Shown here piece after piece: positions 1-8,365 of a stretch of DNA of 47,916 nt (the first letter of the stretch is position 1; each line of letters begins with the position of its first letter). Position numbers and translations under genes: made by a program. The notes beneath the pieces are model-generated. The model was not told the DNA's origin. It saw nothing but the letters and a program-made list of their open reading frames with translations, and did not search any database. The stretch is from Kiritimatiellia bacterium (lineage in GTDB: Bacteria; Verrucomicrobiota; Kiritimatiellia; RFP12; UBA3636), in the NCBI GenBank assembly GCA_017481725.1, contig JAFUOX010000006.1, forward strand, positions 1-47,916, given 5' to 3'.

Positions 1-120
1 AAAGGGAAAATTGATTATTGGGTTGCCCCTAAAGGTCTTGAAGCAGAAAAACCAAAAGCAATAAATATGGAGAAAATAATTAAAAAATTACAAAGAAAAG
101 AGGCTGCCACAAAACATTGA
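1..120 (+). CDS. C-terminal end of an unidentified protein (5' truncated)
   Basis: An open frame enters from the left edge in frame 1 and ends with TGA at 118-120, giving the last 39 residues of a protein. The tail is lysine-rich and hydrophilic (contains DYWVAPKGLEAEKPK). The stop codon lies inside the stem of a strong terminator hairpin, which is typical of a genuine gene end. Nothing in this short piece allows a family to be named. Confidence 0.55.
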   Translation, partial: KGKIDYWVAPKGLEAEKPKAINMEKIIKKLQRKEAATKH

Positions 121-143
121 GTTTTGCAACAGCCCCTTTTTTT
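101..143. terminator. Intrinsic, probably bidirectional terminator
   Basis: Two-part stem GGCTG...AAAAC pairs with GTTTT...CAGCC around a short ATTGA loop. It is followed on the plus strand by CCCC and seven T. On the minus strand the same hairpin is followed by TTTTCTTTTG, so it could also end the minus-strand gene remnant at 148-315. Confidence 0.75.
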
Positions 144-147
144 ATGA

Positions 148-315
148 CTATGTACGTGGTGTGATTGTCTTAAATTCGATAGTTGGAGCTGGCAAGGCGA
201 TATAATCGCCCACGAAAAGCTTTTTGTCTAGTGGATTATATTTGAATATATTGCGGCATAGACGTGAACGGTTCTGACGCGTGACAATTAGACGATGGAA
301 ATCTCTTTGAAGTTA
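148..315 (-). pseudogene. Possible gene remnant, C-terminal fragment
   Basis: On the minus strand a frame without a convincing start codon runs from an in-frame stop near 315 to TAG at 148-150, about 54 codons. The predicted end (FKYNPLDKKLFVGDYIALP, then APTIEFKTITPRT) has protein-like composition. It stops just before the bidirectional terminator. Its upstream part merges into the repeat island, as if the 5' part of a gene had been lost there. No family is recognised, and a chance open frame cannot be excluded. Confidence 0.25.
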
Positions 316-895
316 AAAGCCTTTCTCCATTCTAGCGTCTAATCTCGACCGTTGCGTCCTCCGCGTCGCAGCGTCCCTTCTTCGCACTTTTGAAGCGTGC
401 TACCGCACACAAAGCGACTGGAAGTCGCTTCTCCATACTCTTCCAGCCCGCGAGCGTGATGCACGAGACTCCAAAGGGACGCAGAGGTCGCAGAGTCGTG
501 TCGCTAAAAAAAAACACTAGCGGAATGAGCTTTGCCTTAGCTATTGCTTTATCTTTCGAAGCAATTTGTCAAAACTCATCCGCTAGTGTGTACGCACAGA
601 AGCTTATTAAGATGCGGAGCTTGCTACGCAAAATGAAGCTATGCTTCGCTTCATGCACCTAAGAGGTATTTGATACATTTTAGGTGCGCTTCATGCTTAT
701 TTATGAGCGCTTCATAGCACGCATGTGCTATTTCATCCACTCAAAACTCAACTATCAAACTCGCATACTCGCAAACTCGCAAACTTGCAAACTAACTCTA
801 TTCTTGTATAGTCATATAGTTTTAAAGTTGTATAGTTTTACAGTTTGATAGTTTGCGAGTGGGGGAGTTTGCGAGTTGATGAGGACAATTAGCTT
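300..895. repeat. Repeat island 1 (non-coding)
   Basis: No convincing gene lies between about 320 and 901. The stretch holds, in order, a GCGTCCTCCGCGTCGCAGCG block (345-385) also found in opposite orientation at 16190-16220 and 36485-36525; a GCAGAGGTCGCAGAG block (480-497); a 74-bp palindrome (515-588); and short repeats of ACTCGCAA/CAAACTCG (735-780) whose complement returns at 845-880. Open frames here are low-complexity by-products of the repeats. Confidence 0.8.
515..588 (-). repeat. Palindromic repeat, copy 1 of 3
   Basis: Imperfect 74-bp palindrome: CACTAGCGGA-ATGAG at one end, CTCATCCGCTAGTG at the other, with an inner ATTGCT/AGCAAT pair. The same element occurs at 16599-16671 and 36751-36823 in the other orientation. 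The flanks are also shared: a CGCATCTTAATAAGCTTCTG-type block on one side, and a T-rich run then GACTCTGCGACCTCTGC on the other. Confidence 0.8.
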
Positions 896-901
896 GATTA
901 T

Positions 902-1630
902 TTATTCGCAAAGATTTGCTAAATGCTCTATTAATAGCAGCTGCTTTTCTTTAGATACATTCTCGTCTTTAGGAAGACTAGATATTACCTCTTGAAGCTT
1001 GCGTGCATTACATACGGTTACATCATCTATCTTTGTTGCTTCTTCCTCTAAGCTGTCGGATGCAAATGCAATAATCATTTTAAACTGGGTAGAATGCTCA
1101 ATGTTTTTATCTAGTATTTTGCAAAATAGAGCCGCTTCTTTACGAATTTGCTCCAATGGAGAACGAGATGGAGGAACTCCATTTAGATTTATTGAACCAG
1201 CTTCAACAGAAACCCTACCAGTCCAATTCTTTGTCTCTACAATAATAACGCCAGCAGGGCCAACGATTATATGATCAAAATCTGTTCCTCCCAATGTTCC
1301 TTTGATACCATTGGTAGGAATGCCGTGGAAGACATGCCAATCGCTAGATAGCAGGGATAGCTCTCTTGCAACAATTTCCTCGCCACGTGCACCCTTAAGG
1401 AAAGCTCCGAAGCTCTTAGCTGCCACATCATACATCAACCAGCCAAAAACAACTAAAATGAGCATAACGATAGCATACATTTGAGGTGGCATAAATTTGC
1501 CTGTCAAATTTCCTATCAAAAGACCTAAAAGGAATATTATGAGGATTAATGGGAAAAACATTTTAAGTAATCCAGCAAAGCGTACTCGTGTTCCTGGACT
1601 TCCATAGATATTAGCTAGACCTTTTTTCAT
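902..1630 (-). CDS. NERD domain membrane protein
   Basis: 242 residues. Two hydrophobic segments (about 22-42 and 51-70) anchor the N terminus. They are followed by a NERD (nuclease-related) domain starting at the GARGEE motif (79-84). The PD-(D/E)XK-like core is visible: TDFDHIIVGP with D117/D119, then E132-T-K134 in VETKNW. NERD domains belong to the restriction-endonuclease-like fold and are often fused to helicases or kinases; a stand-alone, membrane-anchored form has no assigned substrate. It is the last gene of the minus-strand run, 58 bp after cinA, with a CTCCTT (AGGAG) Shine-Dalgarno before the start. Family assignment is secure; function is not. Confidence 0.85.
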   Translation of the reverse strand: MKKGLANIYGSPGTRVRFAGLLKMFFPLILIIFLLGLLIGNLTGKFMPPQMYAIVMLILVVFGWLMYDVAAKSFGAFLKGARGEEIVARELSLLSSDWHVFHGIPTNGIKGTLGGTDFDHIIVGPAGVIIVETKNWTGRVSVEAGSINLNGVPPSRSPLEQIRKEAALFCKILDKNIEHSTQFKMIIAFASDSLEEEATKIDDVTVCNARKLQEVISSLPKDENVSKEKQLLLIEHLANLCE

Positions 1631-1688
1631 GTGTATATATTCTCCTTTATTGTGAATTTGAATGCTTTGATGTTAAAATCTTGTTTTG

Positions 1689-2183
1689 TTAAGAAAAAAG
1701 CGAAACCAAAAGCTTTAGTGCAGCAAGAGTAGCTTGCTTGCGAACCTCCTCGCGGGAGCCTTGAAATACGTGGCGCTCGCATTCCACATTGCCACAAAGT
1801 GCAGCTGCAATATAGACCGTGCCACAAGGATTATTGGCATCACCTCCAGTTGGACCAGCATAGCCAGTGGTGGCAACAGCACCTGCACAATCTAATGCTT
1901 GCGTGGCACCAGTAGCCATAGCTATTGCTGTTTCTTTAGAAACAACACCTGCATTAGCAATGGTAGACTCTGCCACACCTAAGAGCTTTTGCTTTACGGC
2001 TGGGTCATAAGCAACAATACCACCTCGCAGCCACGAAGAGGAGCCACTGATTGCGGTGCAGCTCTCAGCAATCATTCCTCCAGTACAGGATTCTGCTGTG
2101 CCAACCATTATGCCTTTTGCAATGCAAGCCTTGCCTAGAGCCTCTGCAGCCACAGCTAACTCTGTGTCTATGCTTATATTCAT
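1689..2183 (-). CDS. pncC: CinA C-terminal domain protein, nicotinamide-nucleotide amidase (PncC-type)
   Basis: 164 residues, the length of a stand-alone CinA C-terminal domain. It carries the family signature GTAESCTGGMIAE near residue 30 and the later YAGPTGGDANNPCGTVYIA block. The family deamidates nicotinamide mononucleotide to nicotinate mononucleotide in pyridine-nucleotide salvage, in the cytosol. The N-terminal MoCF/COG1058 domain of full-length CinA is absent, as in E. coli YgaD/PncC. Only 2 bp separate it from the upstream ndk-like gene, so the two are probably co-translated. Confidence 0.9.
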   Translation of the reverse strand: MNISIDTELAVAAEALGKACIAKGIMVGTAESCTGGMIAESCTAISGSSSWLRGGIVAYDPAVKQKLLGVAESTIANAGVVSKETAIAMATGATQALDCAGAVATTGYAGPTGGDANNPCGTVYIAAALCGNVECERHVFQGSREEVRKQATLAALKLLVSLFS

Positions 2184-2185
2184 CG

Positions 2186-2890
2186 TTAAAAAGCCTCAAA
2201 CCAAGTCTTGGTGTCGCGCTCTGCTTCCTCTGCATTGCGGCTAGCATGAACAACATTCTCCACTCCATCAACAGCAATCTCAAGTGCACCAGCTCTGTCG
2301 TAGATATAGCCACGAATAGATTCTTCTGTTGCTGCAGCAGGATTCTCTGCTCCAATTACGTCATAATTAAAGGTGTCCCATGGAATGTCAAACTCAACCT
2401 TTAGTGCCATTACAAAAGCATCCTCTTGTGTGTAAGGACGCTTAAAGGCATAGTAAAAGCCGTTGATTACAAAGGCATCAATATCGTGGAAATAGGAGAT
2501 ATATAAATCAGGGTTTAGCTCCTCTGCACCATTTTTTGCCCATTCAGATGAGAACTTTAGTTCATCCTCATATTTGCTGACAGCCATTGCAGCAGAAAGT
2601 ATTTTGCCCTCTGCTACAAGCTTATCCCAATCTTCATCAAATAAATCCTTAAACAAAGCCTTGTCCTCAGCACTTACTTTTACATCAGAAAGCTTCTTTG
2701 CCATTGCATTTGTGGCAGTGTCGCCATAGTGTGCATCAATAATGCCAAAGCAGGCAAGATCCTCGCCTCTGATAGGACGCTTCTCAATAATTTTAATTTT
2801 GTAATCGTCAAAAATATCCTCAATGTATATAGTTGCTGCTTGAGATTTAGCTGTCTGTGGCTTTAAAATAACAATTGCTTTGTTAGTCAT
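2186..2890 (-). CDS. ndk: Enlarged nucleoside diphosphate kinase-like protein
   Basis: 234 residues against about 140-150 for ordinary Ndk. The start (KAIVILKPQT) matches the Ndk first strand. The end matches the Ndk active-site region: SIRGYIYDR, then ENVVHASRNAEEAERDTKTW with the phospho-accepting histidine at 215. Between them lie extra acidic residues (about 60-175) rich in D, E, W and Y. Ndk transfers the gamma phosphate from ATP to other NDPs through a phosphohistidine. Divergent long bacterial forms exist, so activity is likely but not proven. It sits between proA and pncC in a tight run (40 bp and 2 bp gaps). Confidence 0.75.
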   Translation of the reverse strand: MTNKAIVILKPQTAKSQAATIYIEDIFDDYKIKIIEKRPIRGEDLACFGIIDAHYGDTATNAMAKKLSDVKVSAEDKALFKDLFDEDWDKLVAEGKILSAAMAVSKYEDELKFSSEWAKNGAEELNPDLYISYFHDIDAFVINGFYYAFKRPYTQEDAFVMALKVEFDIPWDTFNYDVIGAENPAAATEESIRGYIYDRAGALEIAVDGVENVVHASRNAEEAERDTKTWFEAF

Positions 2891-2930
2891 ATTATTGCTT
2901 CGCTTTCCAAAAAAATGATAAAAAATCGGC

Positions 2931-4208
2931 TTATAGAGGCTTGTGTGTAAAGGCTACTTCGCCATTAGCAAAAGGAGCTACAGTGTGACCATTGCCACGA
3001 AGCTTCCACTTGTAGGTTAGAAGCCCCTCAACGCCTACTGGCCCACGTGCATGGAGCTTTGATGTGCTGATGCCAACCTCTGCACCTAGACCAAAGCGGA
3101 AGCCGTCAGCAAAGCGTGTGCTGCAATTCCAAAATACATCTGCAGAATCAACTCGATTCATAAATAGCTCTGCTGTGGCAGTGTCTGCTGTGATAATGCA
3201 ATCAGTATGACCTGAGCCATATTCATTTATGTGAGCAATGGCTTCCTCCATGTCGGAAACAATCTTTACAGAAACAATGTAGTCAAGATACTCAGTTTCC
3301 CAATCCTCGGTTGTGGCAGGGTCGCAATCAATGATTGCTTGACACTTCTCGCAGCCGCGTAGGGTAGCGTGCTTTTCATCTAGTCCAGCTTTTAGCTTAG
3401 GGAGATATTCTGCAGCAATGCTCTCATGGACAAGAATTGTTTCTACAGCATTACATACGGCAGGATACTGGCACTTGGAGTCAACAGATACCTTTGTGGC
3501 AAGGTCAGAGTCAGCTGCCTTATCAACGTAGATGTGGCAAATGCCATCAGCATGACCCATCACAGGAATCTGTGTGTTGTTCATTACATATTGAACAAAG
3601 GAATTTGAACCTCGAGGGATAATAAGATCGACATATTTATCCATCGTGAGGAGCTTTTTAACATCATCGCGTGTGGCGATAAGCTGTAGCCAGCCATCAG
3701 GGAGAATTCCCTTTGTTGCTTCAACAAGCACCTTGTGCAAGGCTGTATTTGTATTAAGGGCTTCAATGCCTCCCTTAAGCACGCAAGCATTAGCACTCTT
3801 GATGCAAAGTGTTGAAATTTGGACGAGAGCATCTGGTCGCGATTCAAAAATGATGCCTACAACGCCAAGAGGGCAGGAAACTTGAGAAAGAATTAGCTCA
3901 GGAGCAAGCTCAGTTGTTTTAAGAGTTTTGCCAACAAGGTCAGGAAGCTGGCAAAGCATCTTTATGCCACCAATGCAATCGTCAAGCTTTGCTTGGTCAA
4001 ATTTGAGGCGTTTTAGTAGAGGTGCATCAAGCCCTGCTGCTTTTGCATTTGCAAGATCAGTCTCATTTGCAGCAAAGATTTCTGCAGCATTTGCTTGAAG
4101 CCCAGCGATTGCTGCTTCTAGGGCGGCAATGCGTTGCTCTGCTGATAGCGTTGGTAATTGAGTTGAAGCAGCCTTTGCTGCAGCACCAAAATTTTCTGTG
4201 GTATCCAT
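2931..4208 (-). CDS. proA: Gamma-glutamyl phosphate reductase
   Basis: 425 residues, full length for ProA. It reduces gamma-glutamyl phosphate to glutamate-5-semialdehyde with NADPH, the second step of proline synthesis. Diagnostic stretches are GVVGIIFESRPDALVQI (116-132), IIPRGSNSFVQYV (196-208) and the catalytic cysteine at 252 in YPAVCNAVET. The C-terminal ARGPVGVEGL motif is present. No proB (glutamate kinase) is adjacent. The gene follows rhaM by 39 bp on the same strand, so transcription from further upstream is plausible. Confidence 0.97.
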   Translation of the reverse strand: MDTTENFGAAAKAASTQLPTLSAEQRIAALEAAIAGLQANAAEIFAANETDLANAKAAGLDAPLLKRLKFDQAKLDDCIGGIKMLCQLPDLVGKTLKTTELAPELILSQVSCPLGVVGIIFESRPDALVQISTLCIKSANACVLKGGIEALNTNTALHKVLVEATKGILPDGWLQLIATRDDVKKLLTMDKYVDLIIPRGSNSFVQYVMNNTQIPVMGHADGICHIYVDKAADSDLATKVSVDSKCQYPAVCNAVETILVHESIAAEYLPKLKAGLDEKHATLRGCEKCQAIIDCDPATTEDWETEYLDYIVSVKIVSDMEEAIAHINEYGSGHTDCIITADTATAELFMNRVDSADVFWNCSTRFADGFRFGLGAEVGISTSKLHARGPVGVEGLLTYKWKLRGNGHTVAPFANGEVAFTHKPL

Positions 4209-4247
4209 TGCTTAAATATTGATTTTGAGTTAAGAGGAATGTACAAA

Positions 4248-4562
4248 TTAGTCCATGTGGAAGACCTGAGGTAATGGAATAGATATTGGAGAATTATCTG
4301 GATTTACCTCCATAATGTCAGCCATATAGTCCCACCACTTTTGCACAATTGGGTTAGAGCCAAGATCTTGGCTGCCACCTTCGCCAGCAACCTTCTGGAC
4401 TGCGAATAGAGTTAGAGTGTCGGGGTCAAGAAAGATTGTGTAGTCGCTAACTCCTGCATCGGACAGTAACTGCTTTAGTTCTGGCCAAATTGCATTATGT
4501 CTGCGCTCATACTCTGCCTCGCAGCCAGGCTTTAGTTTCATTTTAAATGCTTCAATTTTCAT
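4248..4562 (-). CDS. rhaM: L-rhamnose mutarotase
   Basis: 104 residues, exactly the family length. It interconverts alpha- and beta-L-rhamnose. Residues known from E. coli RhaM are conserved: Y18, H22 (YERRHNAIWPEL) and the tandem tryptophans of KWWDYMADIM, with the C-terminal PLPQVFHMD tail. It lies 15 bp downstream of the alpha-L-rhamnosidase gene, so the pair releases rhamnose and then prepares the anomer used by downstream enzymes. No rhaA/rhaB/rhaD genes are in the window. Confidence 0.96.
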   Translation of the reverse strand: MKIEAFKMKLKPGCEAEYERRHNAIWPELKQLLSDAGVSDYTIFLDPDTLTLFAVQKVAGEGGSQDLGSNPIVQKWWDYMADIMEVNPDNSPISIPLPQVFHMD

Positions 4563-4577
4563 TGTGTAAATTCCTAA

Positions 4578-7217
4578 CTATTGTTTTTTAAATTTAAGAG
4601 TGTATTCGCCAGCAGTTGCCATTGAGCAAGTGTTGCTTGAGAATATGTTAGCGAGCTTTTCCTTTGCTGCTGAGCAGCCATCAATTAGATTCCAGCCTTG
4701 TGGCAGGGTGATGTTAGCAGTGGTGTTTGCAGGAACAGAGAAGCTCCATGAAAGTGTATCACCATCAATTTCCCAGCCACTGCGAATTTCTCCATGTATT
4801 GATTCGTATGCTGCTTTCGCATAGGTGAGCCCACCGCCAGGTATTGGTGCAAGAGTAAACTCCTTGAATGCTGCCTTGCTTGCATCAGCAGCTAGAGATG
4901 GCTGAATGCCGCAAATAGTTTCAAAGAACCATTCGCCAACAGCACCGTAAGCATAGTGGTTGAAGGAATTCATGCCTACATCGCCAAAGCCCTTTTCATG
5001 TGACCAGCTATCCCAACGCTCCCACATGGTTGTTGCACCCTGGGTGACAGGATATAGCCAGCTAGGATATGAGGTTTGATTTAATAGAGCATATGCAACA
5101 TCAATGCGACCAATCTTTGTTAAGACAGGGAGTAGAAGAGGAGTGCCAACAAAGCCTGTGCTTAAGTGCATGCCACGCTTATTGACAATACTCTCTAAAA
5201 GGTCCTTTGAAACAATATCAACAGAGCTCTCTGGTAGAAGCTCAAAGTATAGTGCAAGAAGCATTGCTGTTTGAGATTGCTCTGTTAAGCCACCATCCTC
5301 ACGGAGGAATGCTTTGTGAAATTCAACAAGCACCTTTTCAAGAAGCTCTGTACGCTTTTGGACTTCCTGAATATCGCCATTGATTGTTGCAATCTTGATA
5401 AGTAGCTTAATCATGCCAGCCATATATGCTGTGCAAAGGTATGGCTTTGAAATAGGATCGTCTGCATTTAGCCAATCGCCAAAGCTTGTGTTATTAACGA
5501 TTAGCTTGCCACCTTGATTTTCAATCTGCCAATCAATCCAATGAGCCATATTGTGGTAGTATTTGGAAAGCAGCTGTGTATCGCCATACTTTACAAACAT
5601 TAGCCAAGGACAAATAATGCCAGCATCTGCCCATGCAGTTGATGGGGTAGAGTATGGATTTGGATCTGGGCAGAAATTGGTAAAGCAACCATTGTTCTTT
5701 AGAAGATTAGAGTTTAAGTCCTCAATCCACTTGCGGTAAAATTCTGCACAGAACATATTGTACGTTGCCACATTCATGAAAACCTGAGTATCAGCTGTCC
5801 ACCCCTTGCGTTCATCACGCTGTGGGCAGTCAGTTGGGATATCAACAAAGTTTCCACGCTGACCCCAAACGATGTTGCTATAGAGCTTATTGATTAGCTC
5901 ATTGGAGCATTCAAAGCTACCTGTCTTTGAGAGGTCAGAATATAATACTTCTGCAGAGATATCTTCTGGATTTAGCTCACCAAGCCAACCAGAAATTTCA
6001 ATGTAGCGGAAGCCATAGAAAGTGAATTGAGGCTCGTAGATTTCAAGCTCGTGTGTGCCAGTGGTGTAGGTGGTGGTAGCAGAGGCACTGCGTAGGTTGT
6101 CTGTATAAACAGAACCGTCTGCACGAAGCATCTCACCATGCTTAATAACAATTGTTTGACCAGTTGTTGTGTTGCGCAAAGTAAAACGCTCGCGGCCCAC
6201 AAGATTTTGTCCAAAATCGACAACCCATGTGCCGTTTGGGCGATGTGTAATGCTAACTGGCTTTATTGAAAACATGTGTCGAACAAAAGCACCACGCTGC
6301 CACACAATTTTTGGGTAATGCTGTACAACATCCACCATGCGGCGTGAAAGCCATTCCTCACCAGTGTAGCCAGGGAGTTTCCAGTTTGTATCATCGCGCC
6401 ATGCCTCGTAGGTTTCGCCATGATAAATGTCGCTAAGGCGGGTGGCGTCCGAGCAACCGCTGACATTAGACATTTTAAACTGTTCGTCAGTAAAGATTGT
6501 TTCTACTGAGCCATCCTGATATGTAAGGCGTAGGTTAGCAATAATCATTGGCTTTTTGCTGCCATAGCCACCACCCCAGCAATATGAGGATGCACCAGCA
6601 TACCAACCAGCAGCAATAGTAAAGCCAAGGCAATTTGCACCTTCAGCGATTAGCTCAGTCACATCGTAGGCTTGATATTGGACGCGAGTAAAGTAATCAG
6701 TCCAACCAGGGGCAAAGCTTGCATCATCTGTGCGTTTGCCATTGATAAAGCCAGCATACCAGCCTAGGCATGCCACATAGAGGCGAGCTGTAGAAATTGG
6801 CTTATTGACTGAAAATTCTTTGCGAAGATTGCCAGTGGCGAAATCCTTTGAGTTCTTAAATGAAATCCATTCACCATGCCAAGGAGTATCAATTAGACCA
6901 GTTTCAAAATATGCCTCTTCTGTAGATGAAACAGCATCATCGGTAGCACCATTGATAAATGGCTTTACCTCAATAGAGATGGAGTAGCGAGTAAATGGCT
7001 TAAGAGTTTCTCCCTCGTAGTAGATTTTAATTGTATCGCTAGAAGCAACAAAACCAGAATCCCAAGCGATGCAACCATTTTCTGCTTTTACGATGATACG
7101 GCGCTCTGCCTGCTTCTCGCATTCTCCCTTAAGCTTATATGAAAAGCGTGGCTTTGGTTCATCCATGCCTAAGGGATTGGTTAGATATTCAGTCTTAATG
7201 TCATAGATAGAAAACAT
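4578..7217 (-). CDS. Alpha-L-rhamnosidase (GH78)
   Basis: About 879 residues, the usual size for GH78. It hydrolyses terminal alpha-L-rhamnose from plant glycans or flavonoid glycosides. The general-acid motif DCPQRDERKGW lies near residue 460 and a WERWDSW motif, carrying the likely catalytic base, near 730, within the (alpha/alpha)6 barrel. N-terminal beta-sandwich domains and the C-terminal beta domain are present. No signal peptide is visible, so it is probably cytoplasmic or periplasmic by another route. The start was set at the ATG at 7217, preceded at good spacing by GGGAGA; an upstream in-frame TTG at 7232 overlaps that ribosome binding site and was rejected. It lies 23 bp after recR. 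Confidence 0.95.
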   Translation of the reverse strand: MFSIYDIKTEYLTNPLGMDEPKPRFSYKLKGECEKQAERRIIVKAENGCIAWDSGFVASSDTIKIYYEGETLKPFTRYSISIEVKPFINGATDDAVSSTEEAYFETGLIDTPWHGEWISFKNSKDFATGNLRKEFSVNKPISTARLYVACLGWYAGFINGKRTDDASFAPGWTDYFTRVQYQAYDVTELIAEGANCLGFTIAAGWYAGASSYCWGGGYGSKKPMIIANLRLTYQDGSVETIFTDEQFKMSNVSGCSDATRLSDIYHGETYEAWRDDTNWKLPGYTGEEWLSRRMVDVVQHYPKIVWQRGAFVRHMFSIKPVSITHRPNGTWVVDFGQNLVGRERFTLRNTTTGQTIVIKHGEMLRADGSVYTDNLRSASATTTYTTGTHELEIYEPQFTFYGFRYIEISGWLGELNPEDISAEVLYSDLSKTGSFECSNELINKLYSNIVWGQRGNFVDIPTDCPQRDERKGWTADTQVFMNVATYNMFCAEFYRKWIEDLNSNLLKNNGCFTNFCPDPNPYSTPSTAWADAGIICPWLMFVKYGDTQLLSKYYHNMAHWIDWQIENQGGKLIVNNTSFGDWLNADDPISKPYLCTAYMAGMIKLLIKIATINGDIQEVQKRTELLEKVLVEFHKAFLREDGGLTEQSQTAMLLALYFELLPESSVDIVSKDLLESIVNKRGMHLSTGFVGTPLLLPVLTKIGRIDVAYALLNQTSYPSWLYPVTQGATTMWERWDSWSHEKGFGDVGMNSFNHYAYGAVGEWFFETICGIQPSLAADASKAAFKEFTLAPIPGGGLTYAKAAYESIHGEIRSGWEIDGDTLSWSFSVPANTTANITLPQGWNLIDGCSAAKEKLANIFSSNTCSMATAGEYTLKFKKQ

Positions 7218-7240
7218 AACATGTTCTCCCAAATAGAGTT

Positions 7241-7861
7241 TTAATTCAAATTGATTTTAGATGCAGGTAGGCGACCATTAAAGGCACGCTTTAAAGTGAT
7301 TGGATCGGTATAAAGTATTCCACTATCAGCAGGAATACCAAAAGCAATTCTAGTGGTTTTCACACCAAGAGTTGCAAGCTTTTCGGAGATGTATGATGCT
7401 GTTGCATCACCTTCAACATCGGTGTTGATAGCAAGAATAACCTCCTTAACACCATCAGAGGATACTCGTTCAAATAATTCTTTAAGGCGTAAATCTTCTG
7501 GGCGTACACCTGTCATAGGGGAGATGCGTCCATTTAGAGCATGATATACACCATTAAATGAATCTGATTTTTCTATAGCCAAAATATCATCAGAATTTTC
7601 AACTACACAAAGGATTGACTTGTCTCTAGTTGTACTAGAGCATATCGCACATGGATTTGTGTTGTGGGTTGTAATAACACCACAGCAATCGCAGGTGGTG
7701 ATATTGTCCTTTACCCCTTGGAGAGCATTTAATAAAGGCTCAAGAAGCAAAGCTTTTTCGTGTGCAATGGTAAGTGCAATCCGCTCTGCTGAACGTCTGC
7801 CGATGCCTGGAAGACGTGAGAGTGCTCGTATGAGCTTATCATGTTCGTCAATGTGATGCAT
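7241..7861 (-). CDS. recR: Recombination protein RecR
   Basis: 206 residues. The helix-hairpin-helix region SRLPGIGRRSAERIA (15-29) is followed by a zinc finger with C57, C60, C71 and C74. A Toprim domain begins at LCVVENSDDILAIE and continues through the ISPMTGVRPEDL block. RecR works with RecO and RecF to load RecA at gaps. The order dnaX-ybaB-recR is the widely conserved arrangement. Confidence 0.97.
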   Translation of the reverse strand: MHHIDEHDKLIRALSRLPGIGRRSAERIALTIAHEKALLLEPLLNALQGVKDNITTCDCCGVITTHNTNPCAICSSTTRDKSILCVVENSDDILAIEKSDSFNGVYHALNGRISPMTGVRPEDLRLKELFERVSSDGVKEVILAINTDVEGDATASYISEKLATLGVKTTRIAFGIPADSGILYTDPITLKRAFNGRLPASKINLN

Positions 7862-7933
7862 ATGAGAGGAATGATGAGAAACTAGGCTTTAAAGATTCAA
7901 TTTAGAAAAGAAATACTAGCCATAGGAATTTGT

Positions 7934-7974
7934 AAATGAATACCTGCTAGTAAAGGCTAGGCAGGTATTCATTT
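7934..7974. terminator. Long perfect hairpin between ybaB and recR
   Basis: A 14-bp perfect stem (AAATGAATACCTGC with GCAGGTATTCATTT) has a CTAG-flanked loop and lies 11 bp downstream of the ybaB stop. Only a weak T-rich tail follows on the minus strand (ATTTAC). It may be a partial terminator, a processing site or an mRNA-stabilising hairpin that sets recR expression apart from ybaB. Confidence 0.6.
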
Positions 7975-7984
7975 GTTGGGGATA

Positions 7985-8302
7985 TTACATTCCGCCAAGA
8001 AGGTCGCCTAGGCCACCCATGTCACGCATAGCAGACTGAGAGTACTTTGCAGCCTCATCCTTAGCTAGCTTTAGAGCCTTATTTGTGTTGTCAAGAATTA
8101 GGCGCTCTAGTTTGTCTAGCTTATCAAGAGCAACAAGCTCGGTGTCAAATTTGATTTCCTTAATAGTCATATCGCAGGTAGCCTTAACCTTAACGCCGCC
8201 ATTCTCGTATTCAACAATTTTGCTTTCAAGATCCTTTTGAATCTTCTTCATTTTGTTACGTAGTTCCATAGCCTGTTTAGCTTGTTGGAAGATGTTAGCC
8301 AT
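7985..8302 (-). CDS. ybaB: YbaB/EbfC family nucleoid-associated protein
   Basis: 105 residues, typical for the family. It starts with an amphipathic helix (MANIFQQAKQAMELRNKMKK), contains the VKATCDMTIKEIKFD strand region and ends with the flexible glycine/methionine tail GGLGDLLGGM. These small dimers bind DNA without strong sequence preference and are nearly always encoded between dnaX and recR, as here. A small 6-bp-stem hairpin (8325-8341) lies in the gap after dnaX. Confidence 0.95.
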   Translation of the reverse strand: MANIFQQAKQAMELRNKMKKIQKDLESKIVEYENGGVKVKATCDMTIKEIKFDTELVALDKLDKLERLILDNTNKALKLAKDEAAKYSQSAMRDMGGLGDLLGGM

Positions 8303-8365
8303 AATAATTTTCCTTGTTGTTTGTATTGGCTTTTTGCCAATGGTTTTAGTTTTTAATTAAATACA

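Noticed and set aside
515..588. Intrinsic terminator
   Set aside because: The palindrome is far from any gene end, has a long imperfect stem and recurs with conserved flanks, so a dispersed repeat is the better reading.
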